Assembly (NCBI GenBank): GCA_001661515.1
Contig: LUVW01000015.1
Span: forward strand, 1,019,453-1,083,452
Direction: 5' to 3'
Origin: Capniomyces stellatus
Lineage: Eukaryota; Kickxellomycota; Harpellomycetes; Harpellales; Legeriomycetaceae
Length of the DNA stretch: 64,000 nt
A model generated the notes under the pieces. It saw nothing but the letters and a program-made list of their open reading frames with translations. It had not been told where the DNA came from and ran no database searches. Below are positions 10,349 through 23,117 of this stretch, piece by piece; within the stretch, counting starts at the first letter, position 1, and the number at the start of each line of letters is the position of its first letter. The translations under genes and the position numbers were made by a program.

Positions 10349-13258
10349 ATGCGCACGGATAAATTGGTTTACAATGTTTTTACAAAGAAAAACGGGATAT
10401 CTTTAAAAGCGGATTCCTCGAGATTTCTTGTTGAATGTATTGAAAGAGCTAATCAAGACCAAGAGTCAGCAATCGAGTGGCTAGAAAGCATTGCAACACT
10501 GTGGAACATGTCAAGCTGTAAGAATTTGCTTATACTGTAGCCAAAAGGATATACCCTTTACTAATTTTGTCAATAGAGTTGAATTTTCATCAATAGTACC
10601 AAGTAAAAAATCACGCTGTAATACTAATTGGGACAATGCACTTTTTGTAAATCCAAAAGCGAACGGATTGCTGGTCGAATTACATGCATTAAAAGCGCTG
10701 TTGCAAAAAATGGCGAACCAAGAGACCACAGGAATCCCGCAAGTGGAAGAAAGAATTATCAACGATTCAAGAGCCCCACAAATAGAGAGCTCGCAGCAGT
10801 ATTCTAATGCACCAAAAATAAACGAACGACAGCTGTTTAAAGTCATTGATGCTTATGAAGTGCCGAATTTACTTTTTGACAGTAAAACAGGAAGATTTGT
10901 CAAAAATCTGCTAGAAAATAGAAACATGGATAAAATAAATACAGAAAGAAAAATGAAGAAGGAAATGAATTTAAATTTTGGCGCAAACGAGTCCGACGAG
11001 TCCGCTGCAATATCCAGCTATAGTGGCCTTATAACAGGGCCCGAGGTTAAAGCAGAGCTTTTCAGACAAAGATACGATGCTATTAGGCAAAAAATGCAGA
11101 GAAATGAAACCCATTTACAGGAAACCCCCATGGGGAACTTGTGGGGAAAATATACGCTGGTAACATAACTCACAATGTATTTATATTTAGTTAAACGCCT
11201 GACATTTGTTCTAGATATCAACCAACACCTTGGGAAGGGTATAAATTAACTTCATGTGTTTGAAATGACCCTAAATAGATTGATTCGATTGGATCTCTAA
11301 AGGGAAGAGAATGCCAAGACTTTGTTTTGTTTGGGATGCTCTCTCAGCTTGAAGAGGGTGTGTACTATTTGGAGGATAAGGACGGAAACGTAAAATTGGA
11401 TTTGAAGAACATCTCACTTGAAAGCAAACATGAAATTGGGATAATAACAGAAAACTCCTTTGTTTTGGTTGAAGGACAGCTAAGTGACGATGTGTTCCTA
11501 GTCGAGACATTGTCACAACCACCCCCTGAAGACAGTAAAACTTCTAGATCAGCGTTCCCTGGAGTAGATTTCTTCGGAGGCACTGATTTTGGCTTAGACA
11601 GAGTCACATTAAAAGCCATTGAAGAGCTGGACGATAATGGTGCCATTGTGTTTTTGTCAGAAGTATGGCTGGATAAACAAGAGGTTTGTGCGTTTACTCG
11701 ATTTGTCCCTAGACTGCCTCGGTGATATATATATGTTTGTAACTACAAACTAGGAAAAAAAAAACCCCCCTTATGCATGGTCTGTTTCTTTGCACCTTTG
11801 GGTTCTAGATTTTGATATTTGCCTTTTATATTCACCTTTTACGAGCTATCAGTAACAGCAGTTGGTATTCTTGTCAATTGATAGGTTATGAACGCGTTAA
11901 GAAATTTGTTTTCTGGGTTTTCTCAATCACGCATCCCTTTGGCATTTGTGCTTTCAGGAAATTTTAACTCGGTACCTTATGTTCCCGGATCAAATACGAC
12001 GATGCAGTATAGAGGTGGGTTTGTAGTTTTTTTAGTGACCCATTCTTTACTTTGCACTTTTGGGCTCATACGGCCTTTGTGGTATATTTTTGCTTTTCTG
12101 TCAAGTGTACCATCATGTATACAAGTTCTCATTTACTAAACCTTGCGTAACCAAAATAGAAAATTTCTCGCAATTGGCTTCGGTCATTTGTGAGTTTCCT
12201 GAAATTTCTAGGCAATGCCACTTTGTGTTCATCCCAGGCCCAAATGACCCGTGGGCAATAGGTACCATGCCGTACCCGCCAATTTCAACTTTTCTTGTTG
12301 AAAAGATTGCCACTCGAGTACCAAAGGCTTCATTTTCTACAAACCCTTCCAGGTAAAATTGCGTTTATTTTTGCTTCAACATTTTTACCTTGCTAAAATT
12401 AACTTTTAATAAATCCGCCTCAATTCCCTCAAATCGCTGCCAAATTTTGATTCCAACCTTGGTTTGTTTATAACATCCTCCTCTTCCCCTTGATAGGATT
12501 CAATTCTGCACTCAAGAGATTGTTGTTTTTCGTGAAGATTTGACAAAAAAAATGCGAAGGAACTGTGTTGTATGGCCAAAGGAGGACGACAATATGTTTG
12601 AAGAACATGTAAGTAGTTCTACCATCTGTGTATTTGTCAACTCGTTATACTGTAAACTATAGCATTACATGATATTACTCTTGTCAGATTTAGTATTTTT
12701 ACTCTTATTTTTCTCACTATTTGTATTTGCATTTGCATTCGTGTTCATTTAGGTTGTCAAGACTGTAATCAACCAGTCTCATCTATGCCCGTTGCCACTG
12801 AGAGTTAGGCCAATTTTTTGGGGCTACGACTACACTCTAAGGCTATACCCCACGCCTGATCTGGTAGCTACATATCCATTGCTCTAGCATATCTGCACAG
12901 CTGATTGAATTAGAAAAGCTATTGTGGCAGCAAAAAACATCTAAAAATACCAAACTTAACACAACTATTTGCTTGTTTAATAACTTTAGTTGGTTTTAGC
13001 TGACAGCTTTGATCCGTACACCGTGTCATATAACGGTACATTGGCTTTAAACCCCGGAAGCTTTTCAACAAATGGGTTCAAATTTTATGTATATCTACCC
13101 TCTACAAAGACATGCCAGATCAGGTAACCTCACAATAAATATTGGTGAAATAAACTATTACGAGCCCAAGCTTATCAACTTAAACATCTTTACTAATTTA
13201 ATACAAACCCAAATACCTGTGTATTCTAAATAGTCAAATATCGGGTGATTCCCAATAA
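10349..13258 (+). CDS. dpb2: DNA polymerase epsilon subunit B (Dpb2/POLE2), about 10 exons
   Basis: This is the non-catalytic B subunit of the leading-strand polymerase, which also ties it to the CMG helicase. Exons: 10349-10517, 10597-11159, 11215-11238, 11303-11683, 11885-12014, 12160-12352, 12497-12608, 12753-12863, 12990-13123, 13234-13258 (613 aa). All junctions are phase-consistent. Family blocks in order: [42 protein letters not shown] with an OB-fold, [76 protein letters not shown] and the C-terminal LNPGSF. The calcineurin-like fold lacks catalytic metal ligands, as in all B subunits. The ATG at 10349 fits an N-terminal helical domain. Exon 1/2 joining and the last exon are least certain; reading past 13123 would stop at once (QIR-stop). 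Confidence 0.93.
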
Positions 13259-15183
13259 CACGCATTAATGTGTAAAGACATTATCGTTACGTTGACAGCG
13301 CTGGATTAGTTGGATACACATATTGTCTAATTGTTTTTTTTATTTGATACTAGTTAAAATTGGAGTTTAAATCTAACCCAACTTTGGTTGGCCAAAATAG
13401 TTTTATAAAAAACAAAATAAAACAATAATCAAGTTACAATGTAGAGAAAGTTTTGTTATTTTATCTGTTAACTAGCTTATTTTTAGCTGATATTCACCAA
13501 TATCGCAACTGATAACAAAAAAGCCACTATGATCACTACCTCTGAATTGTGATAGTTGTTACCGATTATTGTGTGATCAACTTTTCGAGTTCCGTTAATC
13601 CATTAATCCCACCCCCTCACCAATAACACAATTGGCTAAAATACCAACACAACACCAATACCAATACCAATAATGTGAGAATAATATTCTCCAGTACTTG
13701 TTGCGTGGAAATGGTAATCGGACTTTCTGGTTGTTTTATCAAAGCTCTCCATTTTAGCTGCCCAACTCAGTAATTTAGAAAGCTTATTAAGAATATGCAA
13801 AATTGTGTTTTTGAATCATTTTAGAATGTTCTAATAGTATTTACTTTTCACTAACCTGAATGCTTTAAAATAGGGTATTTCAGGTTAGTCAACATTCCCA
13901 ACATTGGAACTCCACTATGTATAATAGATTGTACCTAATTTGCCCTTACTTTTCATTTTCCTTTTCTTTCTTTTCATTCGATGTTAATTTTTTTTTAAAA
14001 AAAAAAAAAAATAGTGCCAAAGCACTAAACGAGTTCATGTAGGCTGATTGAGTCGCATCAGTATAGGCTTGTGATGGCGTATAATACTGGAAAGTCATAG
14101 TACTCGATATAAACTCTCCACACTTAGAAAATGGTAGACCTAAAAAAAAGGAAGAAAAGAAATAACTATTAATATAGCATACCCGGTTCCAAAATTCCTC
14201 CAATGAAATAAAAAAAAGCTTTTCCAGTATCGCTAGTTGGATATATGTGCTGCTAGATATGACAAAAACCATGTTTTAAGCAAATCAGGTTTATTAATGG
14301 TGTTTGAAGTCATTAGAAATTTAATTAGTTAGTTTCTAGCTAAAATAGTTTTACTTTCAAGCTAAGTCACCAGAACTGGTCCGTCGTTGTAGCAAAATAA
14401 ATTCATTTGGTGCACGGTGGTAGTGTTTCTAACCACTATATACATCCAATGTCTAAAAGCGGATAACCTGCTGTTCTCTGAATATATATGATAAGGCTAG
14501 GTTTAGATGTGCTAAGTTGATGCTTTATTTTTAATCTGGATTCAGCAGTTTTCATTATGTCGCTACTTACCAATACGGGTTTAAGACATTTTGATGTATT
14601 TCTGTGCAGAAACATTGGTCAGCAGTTTGTTGGTTGATAAAACGGGCGTTCTTGTATCTAGCTAGTCTAGTTGGCGCGTTTTTAAATGTACAAAATATCA
14701 TATGCTCAGGTAACCGACTCAGAAAATCATTCCTGCATATATATGCTAAACACTAAAAGGGATAAAGTATAAAAAATTACGCTGGTGAAAATCAAAGTAA
14801 AATATACCTTGATTCTGTTTCCAATAAATCACATAAATAAGTAATATACCCATCTATAAACGAATACAAAAACAAAGGCAAAAACAAACATTCTACCCAA
14901 GTACACCAACCTCCTATGCGCTAAACACAGAATGCTCTTTAATGGCTATATGAAACACTGCTACCAAATCACTACTACCTTTTACAAATACAAGCGAGTA
15001 GCTTTGATACCGTGGGAATGTCTGTAGCTTTGTTATTATAATGAGTTATAGATTTTTTTACTTTAGACATTAATGTTCAAATTTATAATAATAATAATAA
15101 TAATTGCGATAGGGATGATATCATTGGCAATTGTTTTAAAGTAGGCTAGTAGAAAAAGTAAACATCTAGCAGTTAGGGAGGTC
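13259..15183. other. intergenic region between polymerase epsilon B and the HSF-type gene
   Basis: The flanking genes converge. On the minus strand an open frame (14272-13946) contains a good pyrimidine-rich acceptor near 14142 and 42 fairly ordinary codons before running into poly-T. I cannot connect it to a product. A (TAA)n microsatellite lies at about 15085-15102. Confidence 0.5.
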
Positions 15184-16981
15184 TTAGTGAATCATGTTTT
15201 CGTTCAGTGGATAGTGCTGGCCTTCGCTATCCTTTATTTTGTTTATGCTAGTGTTGTTTTGGTACACACAATTTAAACTAGACAGATTGACTGGGCTTGT
15301 ATATATATTCATTACTGTATTGTTGGAATAGACTTGTGGGTTTAAATTGTGGCTAGATTCGGGATAACCGCTGTATTCATTGCTGTTGTGCATCGGCTTG
15401 AAACCTTCGTCATAAAACACATTACCGTTGTTGTTGAATAAGACATTGTCAACACTTAGTTTTGAATCAAAAGAGTCTTTAGAGCCAGATTTCTTAGAGT
15501 TGGCCATGGATACACCGTCGTTGTGGAACATGATATCGTTGTTTAACTGGAAATCTTTATTGTGAGCAATGTTATTTAATACCGATTTCTCATGCATTGA
15601 GCCATCTTGATGGCTAATCTGCATAAAAACGTTATTGTCTTTTAAATCTAAACACATTTATTCACGCACATACGTATTTTTGTTGTTGTTGGATGTTATT
15701 CAAGGAAATGCTACAAAGTAAATTTAGATGTGAGATATAGACTCTTGAGATTAATGCGACATAGACTGCACTTTAATAAACACAATACCTTGCTTTTGAC
15801 CTAGAATCCCGCCCCTTTGGTTGTGCGGGAAATGTGGGTTTTCAGAAACCCTGGATTCGACCGACATCCGGTGTTGTAACTCTAATTGTACAGCGCATAC
15901 AAGTTGATATCTCATTTAGTAAAGTCCCGATTTGTTTTTCAAGGAGAATAACAGGGCTATAATTGGTGTTTTGTTTACGCATTCTTTTTTCTCCATGAGA
16001 ACCATCGATCATCCCGTTGATAATCTGTTGCTGCTCAATCTGCCTGCTTCGAAGCTCATTCTGATTGCTTACGAGTGTTAGTATTGTGGAGTGCATTTTT
16101 TCTATTTGCTTTGCCATGTTATTTTGCGCAATTTGCATCATAAAAAAACTTGTCAACATACTGCTCGACTCCTTTCTAATCGGCTCTGAATCAATGCTCC
16201 GCCTCTTTATTTGGTCAAGAATATCAGTTCTGTCTTTGATAAACTTTGGATGCGAAAACTCCCAGATTTGTTTCTCTGTGCCCGCTCTGTTCCCTCTTAT
16301 TGATTTGTTTATTTTATGAAATCCATACCTAGCATTATTTCAACAGTTTGCTTAGGATATATCCATCACAATAATATAACTGGTACCGACTTTATGACTA
16401 TCGTTATTCTTAGCTTTACTTGCTTGATTATTTCTTGGCCTGCTTATTGAAGTGGTTTACTTACATGTTTAGCTGCCGAACAAAACTCGAAAAATTGTTA
16501 TGTTTAAAATGTTTAGGCAAAACATCCCTGGAAAACTCCATAATGTTACAAACTATAAACGAACGGCCGGCAATGCTCCAAGAGATCAAGTGCTGATGTT
16601 GATCGTCGCCTATCATTCTAATGTATATACAGTAATAACCGATGTTGATATAAGTATGAGTCTATGTATATAAATTGATGGTATTTTGTGTTTTCTTAGT
16701 GCAGACTATCTATGCGTATGTACTATCCAGATATATATGTAAACTAGCAATTACTTGTACAATTTGTTTACGAATGAGCTTGATCCTATCCTGGCACTCA
16801 AGCACTCGGTTCTCGATGGGCTTGCATAGTCTAAATGTGCCCCCTTTTCGTTTGGTATTTGAGAGTAGTCGATGTTTGGACTTTCCCGGTGTGAGTTTTT
16901 TGGGTTAATGTCAAAGTTCATAACAATATTGCTATAGTCACTGTTGCTCGAGCCAGATTTGTGGTTGTTGTAGTTAATCAT
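15184..16981 (-). CDS. Heat-shock-factor-type transcription factor (4 exons)
   Basis: This is a nuclear DNA-binding regulator of the HSF family. Exons on the minus strand: 16981-16755, 16617-16465, 16328-15901, 15647-15184 (423 aa, all phases consistent). Residues 1-66 are Asn/Ser-rich. The winged-helix HSF domain covers about 68-170: SSFVNKLYKMIGDDQHQHL, ISWSIAGRSFIV, the recognition segment LPKHFKHNNFSSFVRQLNMY, then QIWEFSHPKF and DQIKRR. A coiled coil with many Gln/Ile follows (about 184-235), as in HSF trimerisation domains. The C-terminal 150 residues are Asn/Ser-rich without clear motifs. The last intron (donor 15900, acceptor 15648) is the weakest; without it the frame ends at 15842. 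Which fungal paralogue (Hsf1, Sfl1 or another) cannot be told, and no Skn7-type receiver domain is present. Confidence 0.88.
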
Positions 16982-19900
16982 GAGTTTCGGACCTGGTCGT
17001 CAAGCGTGGACTTGTTGATTTTTAGTGGACGTGCTTGTTAGCGCTGGATTTTTTTTGATTAAAAAAAAACAAAAAGTTGGAAAAAATAACAAAAAGTTAG
17101 AAAAAAGCAAAGTTGTAATAAAAAAGCGACAATATTCAACTTGTAGATTTGTTTGATTTGGTCCTGTTATTTCGGTTTATATACTTTTTAATTATTTGGC
17201 AAAGCTTAACCGTTTATTCGATTCTTTTTTTTCCACCTTTTTTTTCAAGAGTTCAAGTTATAGTTGGTTGCCTAGTAAAAAAGATGCTGATAGCAAACAT
17301 CTGTCCAGTGCTTAGTGAACAAGTTGGCAAAGCTATAGTACTACCGCTAGGTTAATAATAATGGGTTTAATTAAACTTGGACCAACCGATTATTTTTTTC
17401 TGACAGTATTTAAAACCTAAACTATTGTTTTCCACATGTATACCATCGCACTTATTTAGTTTCAAACAAGGTATAGAGTGAAGGTACACATTATTTTTTG
17501 GGTAGGCCCATAATCTTTATTATTGTTAAATGTAGAAATCTGGCCTTATTTTGAGTGATATTACACACCAAAGTGTAAAATGTTCACCTGCTCTACACAA
17601 ATTTGCTTTATTTCAAGTATCACAATGTCACTCTTTTGCTCTTCTCGTTGGGCCATTCGCAAATCATTTCATGTATGTAGTCAATATGCACTGTATACAT
17701 ATTTAAGGTTTATTTATTTATCAAGCGTATTAGGCCAATATCAGAATGTGTACACTTTTTAAAGTTAATACACATTCGAGTATAATACATTATTAAAAAT
17801 AAAAAAAGCATCCAGTTTCATTTGATTCGACTAATGTTGGTTTGGCTGGTATAATTTGGGAACTTGACGCTTTTAAAAAAGATATCTGATTGGTTTCGAT
17901 TGCCTTGTCCTTTAGTCATTTCGGCTTGCAACATCTTTTCTTGAACAGAATCTCCAAAACAATGCTCGGAGTATTGGAGAGGTTTTTTTTTATGTTATTC
18001 ACGTCTTATTAAAAGCCCAACCATATCAAAATGTCAGTAAAACATACTCAATTTACCCGAGTAGCAACTGTTAGCTTTATGCCATCAACATAATTGTACA
18101 TGGCTAGCTTTGCAAGTATAAACCACTCAAATCGTTTATCGGTTTGTTGTGATATTGAGCTTTTCATGCCCCCTTTACCCCTTTCTCTAGTATAATCAGT
18201 TAGTGGGGTTTTTTTATTGGATCTTTAGCTTATTAGTCTTGCAGCCTTTTTTTTTTCAATTCTTGTAACTTTTTTCTTATTCTTGCAACCTTTGAATTTA
18301 TTACTATTATTTATACACTCTTGCCTTCCATTAACATATATTTTATTATCAGTGCTTTGGTACTAGTCGAGAATTTTGTTGGGGTGGGAGGGAGGGAAGA
18401 GAAGAGGGATAACATGAGTGTTTTTATTAGTGGATTATGATTCATAGACTACTTATCAAGTTGGTATTCGCACTAATATCTCACAAAAATCTGCGATTAT
18501 TCCTGGCGTTTTCCTTTGTAAATATCAGCTTTGGTATTATCTATACGTTTCCTTGTTCGAATTGTAGTATATAATTACCCTTGTGTGCAAAATAATACAA
18601 GTATCAGTACATTTATACCAAAAACTAAATTATCCATCGAAAGTACAAACACCATAGGTTTATTTTTGTAATTGTTTTTTTTTCATCACACCTTCAGGTT
18701 TTCAGTCGCTTGCATATATTTCCCTACAACCAAAAATGGCTTTTAGCCATTAGAATTGCTATATCATTGACACAAATAATTTTTAATCGATCAATGTTAA
18801 ACTATCAAAAACTATTGCAAAACCAAAACCTGTTTACCCAAACCCGAAATGTGTTTCTTTAAATATAATAGTATGCCACAAGAGTTGTATACACCCACCT
18901 ATCTATTGGTCCAGGCAAAGTGTGGCCCAGCTTGTATTAAGCCTATGCAGCAGAAATAAAAACCACCATGGCCAAACAAAACCAAAGATGATATCCAGAT
19001 TATGGTTTATTTAGGTGTTATTGATACACAACAACGTACTCCAACACTCTCCAACCACAACACATTTTGCACTTTTGTTTCTATTTTCCCTGTATTCCGA
19101 GACATTTGAACATCCCACATTTCTAATATCCTAAAATAAGAAGAAAAAGATCATTTCAAAAAGAAAAAGAACAAAAGATCAGAAAGAGTTGAAAAAAAAC
19201 GCATAAACAGGCATATCTGTATGAAATTGCTTATCAAAAAACCAATGCTAAGCTAAGCAACTTTAATAAACTACCATTTTATTCTACCTATTGGACAATA
19301 TATATTTCGCAACTATTGGTATTTTGAACCTAGGCGTGTTTTTCTGTTTACATCAATGATAGACATGCGGTGAACACAATTGTATTGTAGTACATGGAAA
19401 ACTTTTTGAGGGGGTTTAGCATTATTTTGTTCCTGCTGTCAATACTACTACCTTTGCAAATGTGTTTTATAATGTTTTTTCAAAAGCTTTACAGATCCAA
19501 AAAATCTCAACACAGCATTTTATGTATCAATTCTGAATTTGATATTGACTTGATGTACACTTTTGTAAGACAGTGGTCACGTTGTACTTTGCTTTAACCA
19601 CAAGCCTACTTTTTTGAACTTGTTCACCAATATTTCTACATCAGTCTCAGTCAAATTATTTAATCAGGCCGATACCTGGTATAGTCGCCATGCTAATCAG
19701 TTGGATGCTGTTTTTGGTAAACTTTAGAACTGACCAGCGACACTCCAACAAAAACCAGTCGCGCTTTTCAACTCTGAGTAAATAAACTTACCTTAACAAC
19801 ACTAGAAAGTAAAAAAAAACACAAAACATACAGTGATAACTATACCTTGTTTTTAGTATAGGGTGCTGGTTTTGAAATGACTGAAGTCAAGTATAATCCT

Positions 19901-20983
19901 TCAAAAAAAAAATGAAAAGACGAAATTCATACAATGTTGGCTATAGCTTTTTAATATTTATTGAAGTTGGCTAAGGTTTTAGCTGGATTTCAAAAATACG
20001 GGATTCTTCAATTTCAGTATAATTTACCTGTATATTGGTGCGTAATCCCAAATTGCTCCACTGATTCTACGCTTTGGCCTAGTATGCGTTTTGATGTTTT
20101 GAAACTCACAGCAATATTGCTAAAATCTAGCAAGGATCATCTAGTAAAACCACAATTGTTTCATTATTTGCGAACCAAGCTAATGATCTAGTGTAATCTA
20201 CCTATCTGTTTTTCTCACATTCAAATCCTCTTTTTCTTTTTTTCTTGTTTAGTCTTTTCAATCTAGAAAAGCAGGATTTAAGTTTCAGGTCATAAAGCGA
20301 TAAAAGAATTGACATTTGGAAACATATTATTTGTATAGCTCGATATACTTGGTGTAATCTAAAATGGAAACTGCCAAAAATAAGTAATGCTGTTCCATAC
20401 GAGAAGGTTCGATTACCGGAGGGTTTTGTACTTTTTATATCCTTTGACCTATTTATATAGTCACTAAACAGCTATTGTGTGTTTGTTAGCACATGGGCCA
20501 GTGAGCTGCCTGAGGCTAATTCGCCACACGCTTTTCTTATAACCTTCCTTTTTTTTCCTTCTTTAACTCGATCCATTTACCTTTCGTTTCTATTAAAAAA
20601 TGGAATATATTTTTATTCTTAATACCAACGCCATGGTCGTACCAAAAGTCATGTTTTATTAGTACCAAGGCAGTCAAGAGTATCGAAAATAAAAAAACTG
20701 TCCAGGCAGCAAACTTGAAAATATTAAAATTCACAGACTTTTTTTTTGTAAAAAATAAACAGACTCAGAGTTGAAACATTGTGTTTAAATATTTACAAAA
20801 CTAACAAAAAAAAGAGATCAGATCAGATAAACACATCATAACACCAAGTGTTAGTACGTGCTACTACGATCCCACAAGCACAAGCACAAACACCGCACCA
20901 GCAATATATTCTCCACTGTAAACGCTATTTAATTTTATTCTTCAAATGTAGATTCCAATTTTTTTTTACTGTGATGTTTAAGG
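16982..20983. other. gene-poor region of about 4 kb
   Basis: This is shared upstream DNA of the HSF-type gene and 3' flank of the DUF185 gene. It is AT-rich with several homopolymer runs. Short open frames exist. One at 19394-19597 starts with ATG, has a hydrophobic N-terminus and reaches a GTAAGA donor-like site. None resembles a known family and no RNA gene was recognised. Confidence 0.5.
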
Positions 20984-23117
20984 CTATGAAATAATGAATT
21001 TGTTGTTTTTATACAAATCGATCATAGGGTTCTCCCCGGATTTGGTTTTGGTCATTGAGAGGTCGGCATGCCTTAAAGCAAATTCCTTTTGTGTTAAAAT
21101 TACGGGCTCTTTAGCCAACTCCTCGTCACTAACGCCATCTTTTCCCATTGGCAAATAGTTTTGGCGGGTTTGTTGGTAAATAAGCTTTAACAGCTCAAAG
21201 TTTGTAGGGAAGAAAATATCAAACCATCCAGGTTGGACTCGGAAAGTAGAGCAAGGAACCATGTTTCCACGATATCTAGTTTGGACAACTGGACCGTTGA
21301 CACCTTCAACAGCGTCTGGAAGCTCAAAGAAATCAGACAAGACTATCTTGTGTTTAGGGAAGTGTTTCATAAGAATTTTACACATCTGGTACATACTCGT
21401 TGGAATGAACTCTGGCTGGGTGGCATTTGGAGCCAGCGGTAGCTTGGATCTTATTTTTCTCCACAAAGGGTTTTTGAGCAAAGGAGACGAATATTTGACT
21501 TCTTTACAGAGGTCTAGGTACTCACTGATTAGCGGATCGCTCACAGGCTCCAGCTTCTCAAAAAACTCGCCTTCATTATCGACATAAACTATGGATTGGT
21601 ACGGTGTTAGAGTTACTGGGTTATACCTAACTACATCGTGTGGGAAATTGTCCTATACCGTTTTATTACAATTTATATGTATACTTTGTTATTTGGCTAT
21701 TTTATAATACGATCGGGTGTGTGAGTGTTAGGGTAAAAGCAGTGATTAAGAAAGCGTCAAGTTAGGGTTGGTAAATGGGTTAAGGAAGCTTCAAGTTAGA
21801 ATTAGAGTTAGTAAATGGTTAAGGTAGAAGGAACTCTTACAATAACCTCAAGCGCCAAAAAAAAACATGGCCGGCTTTCGGTTTCATTCCAGTCAAATAT
21901 AGATTTGTTATATATGCTAATCTTGGATTCCATGTCGGTTTGTCCGCTTTCAATCCTTCGAGTCAACTGCTTTCGAGCCAGTCTTGGACTGATCTCAATA
22001 ATCTTGTACTCCATGGTACTGTATATCTCCGGTTCTTTTTCCCGTATATAGTTCATAATGTCAAGCATCAGCGTCCCATTACCCGCTCCAACTTCATAAA
22101 GTACCAATGGATTGCTTAAAGCAGCTTCAGAGCTGATCGCTTCACTGACACCGTCCGTAAATCTGCTTTTATGGGCTTCTAATATGTGCTTGGCTATAGA
22201 ATAGCCATACCAAGGCTAATTTACGTAATGAAAATGTGTTAAAGTATAGCTTTGGTGTAAAATAAGTTAATATTGAGTCCACAATACAGCATAGACAATG
22301 CCCGATTATTAAATATTAGCGTAATATCGATACATAAATCACGCATCAGACAAGGCCAATTAGTTTTATAGAAATGTCAAAGTACCTTTAGTAGCTCTGT
22401 AGGTGTATGCCAAATCTGTCTTGGGATGGTTTCTACTCCGTCCAATTCTTTTTCCATATTGCTATATAGTCCCCCCACCTCTGATAGCAGCTCGTTGGTG
22501 TCCCTTAAATTGTTGAAATCATAAGAATCTTGGATAGAAAAAATCATCGCTTGTTTTGAAAAATAGCCGTAATCAGGGTTATACAGCGAGTTGTTGATAA
22601 AATCGCTTGCCAACATATTGATATTTCGCGGAATCCTGTTATTAACCCGGGTGCGTTCAACAGGATTTTGGCTTTTCCCTTTGTTTTTATTTCCCTTTTT
22701 TTTGCTCAGCTTTGAATCTGAATTGATCAGGATGGGTCTCATCAAGTCTTTGGCAGTGACCCTGGTACCAATGTCTTGCGGTAAATCTTCGGCAAAAAAA
22801 TCTCCTTCTGCTTGAGGCCACCAGGGCCCAAAGGCCATTGATGTCAACTGATCGATTCTGGTTGCTTTTTCTTTTGCCTCTACTCTCGTTTCTGTTTTTG
22901 CTTCTGTTTTTGCTTCTGTGTTTGCTTCTGTTTTATTTGCTCCGTTCTCTGATTGAATTTGAGTTGATGTGTAAATTTCTCGGTGAGTTATCGCTGCTTT
23001 TTTAAAAAGTGGTGTGCTGTACAGTGGTTTTATTCGTGTATTGGATGGGTTCAGCGATTGTAAATTGCTCTTGGCAATTCTTGAGCCATGGTTAATAACA
23101 GTTCTTCTGATCACCAT
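20984..23117 (-). CDS. Mitochondrial DUF185/MidA-family SAM-dependent methyltransferase (3 exons)
   Basis: This is a probable protein arginine methyltransferase of the NDUFAF7/MidA superfamily. NDUFAF7 itself methylates a complex I subunit. Exons: 23117-22386, 22215-21841, 21652-20984 (591 aa), all phase 0. The N-terminus is basic and Ser/Thr/Asn-rich, like a mitochondrial presequence. It is followed by an EA(N/K)TEAKTE low-complexity stretch and a Lys-rich insert. SAM motif I is LYEVGAGNGTLM, then YKIIEISPRL, and the exon 2/3 join reads EVIDNFPHDVVRY. The C-terminal part (DAVEGVNGPVVQTRYRGNM, GWFDIFFPTNFELL) resembles the fungal DUF185 paralogue more than animal NDUFAF7, so a complex I role is not assured. 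A paralogue function is possible. Confidence 0.88.

Noticed and set aside
13946..14272. Minus-strand frame with a good acceptor site
   Set aside because: It cannot be joined in phase to a plausible protein; ends in poly-Phe/poly-Lys from homopolymers.
19394..19597. ATG-started 67-codon hydrophobic frame with donor-like site
   Set aside because: No recognisable family, no downstream exon found and AT-biased codons; could not be supported.
20395..20425. GGTTCGATTACC resembling a tRNA B box
   Set aside because: No complementary T-stem, A box or cloverleaf could be built around it.
20537..20734. 65-codon minus-strand frame with a predicted membrane helix
   Set aside because: It has no ATG start (begins with GTG) and no supporting splice signal.
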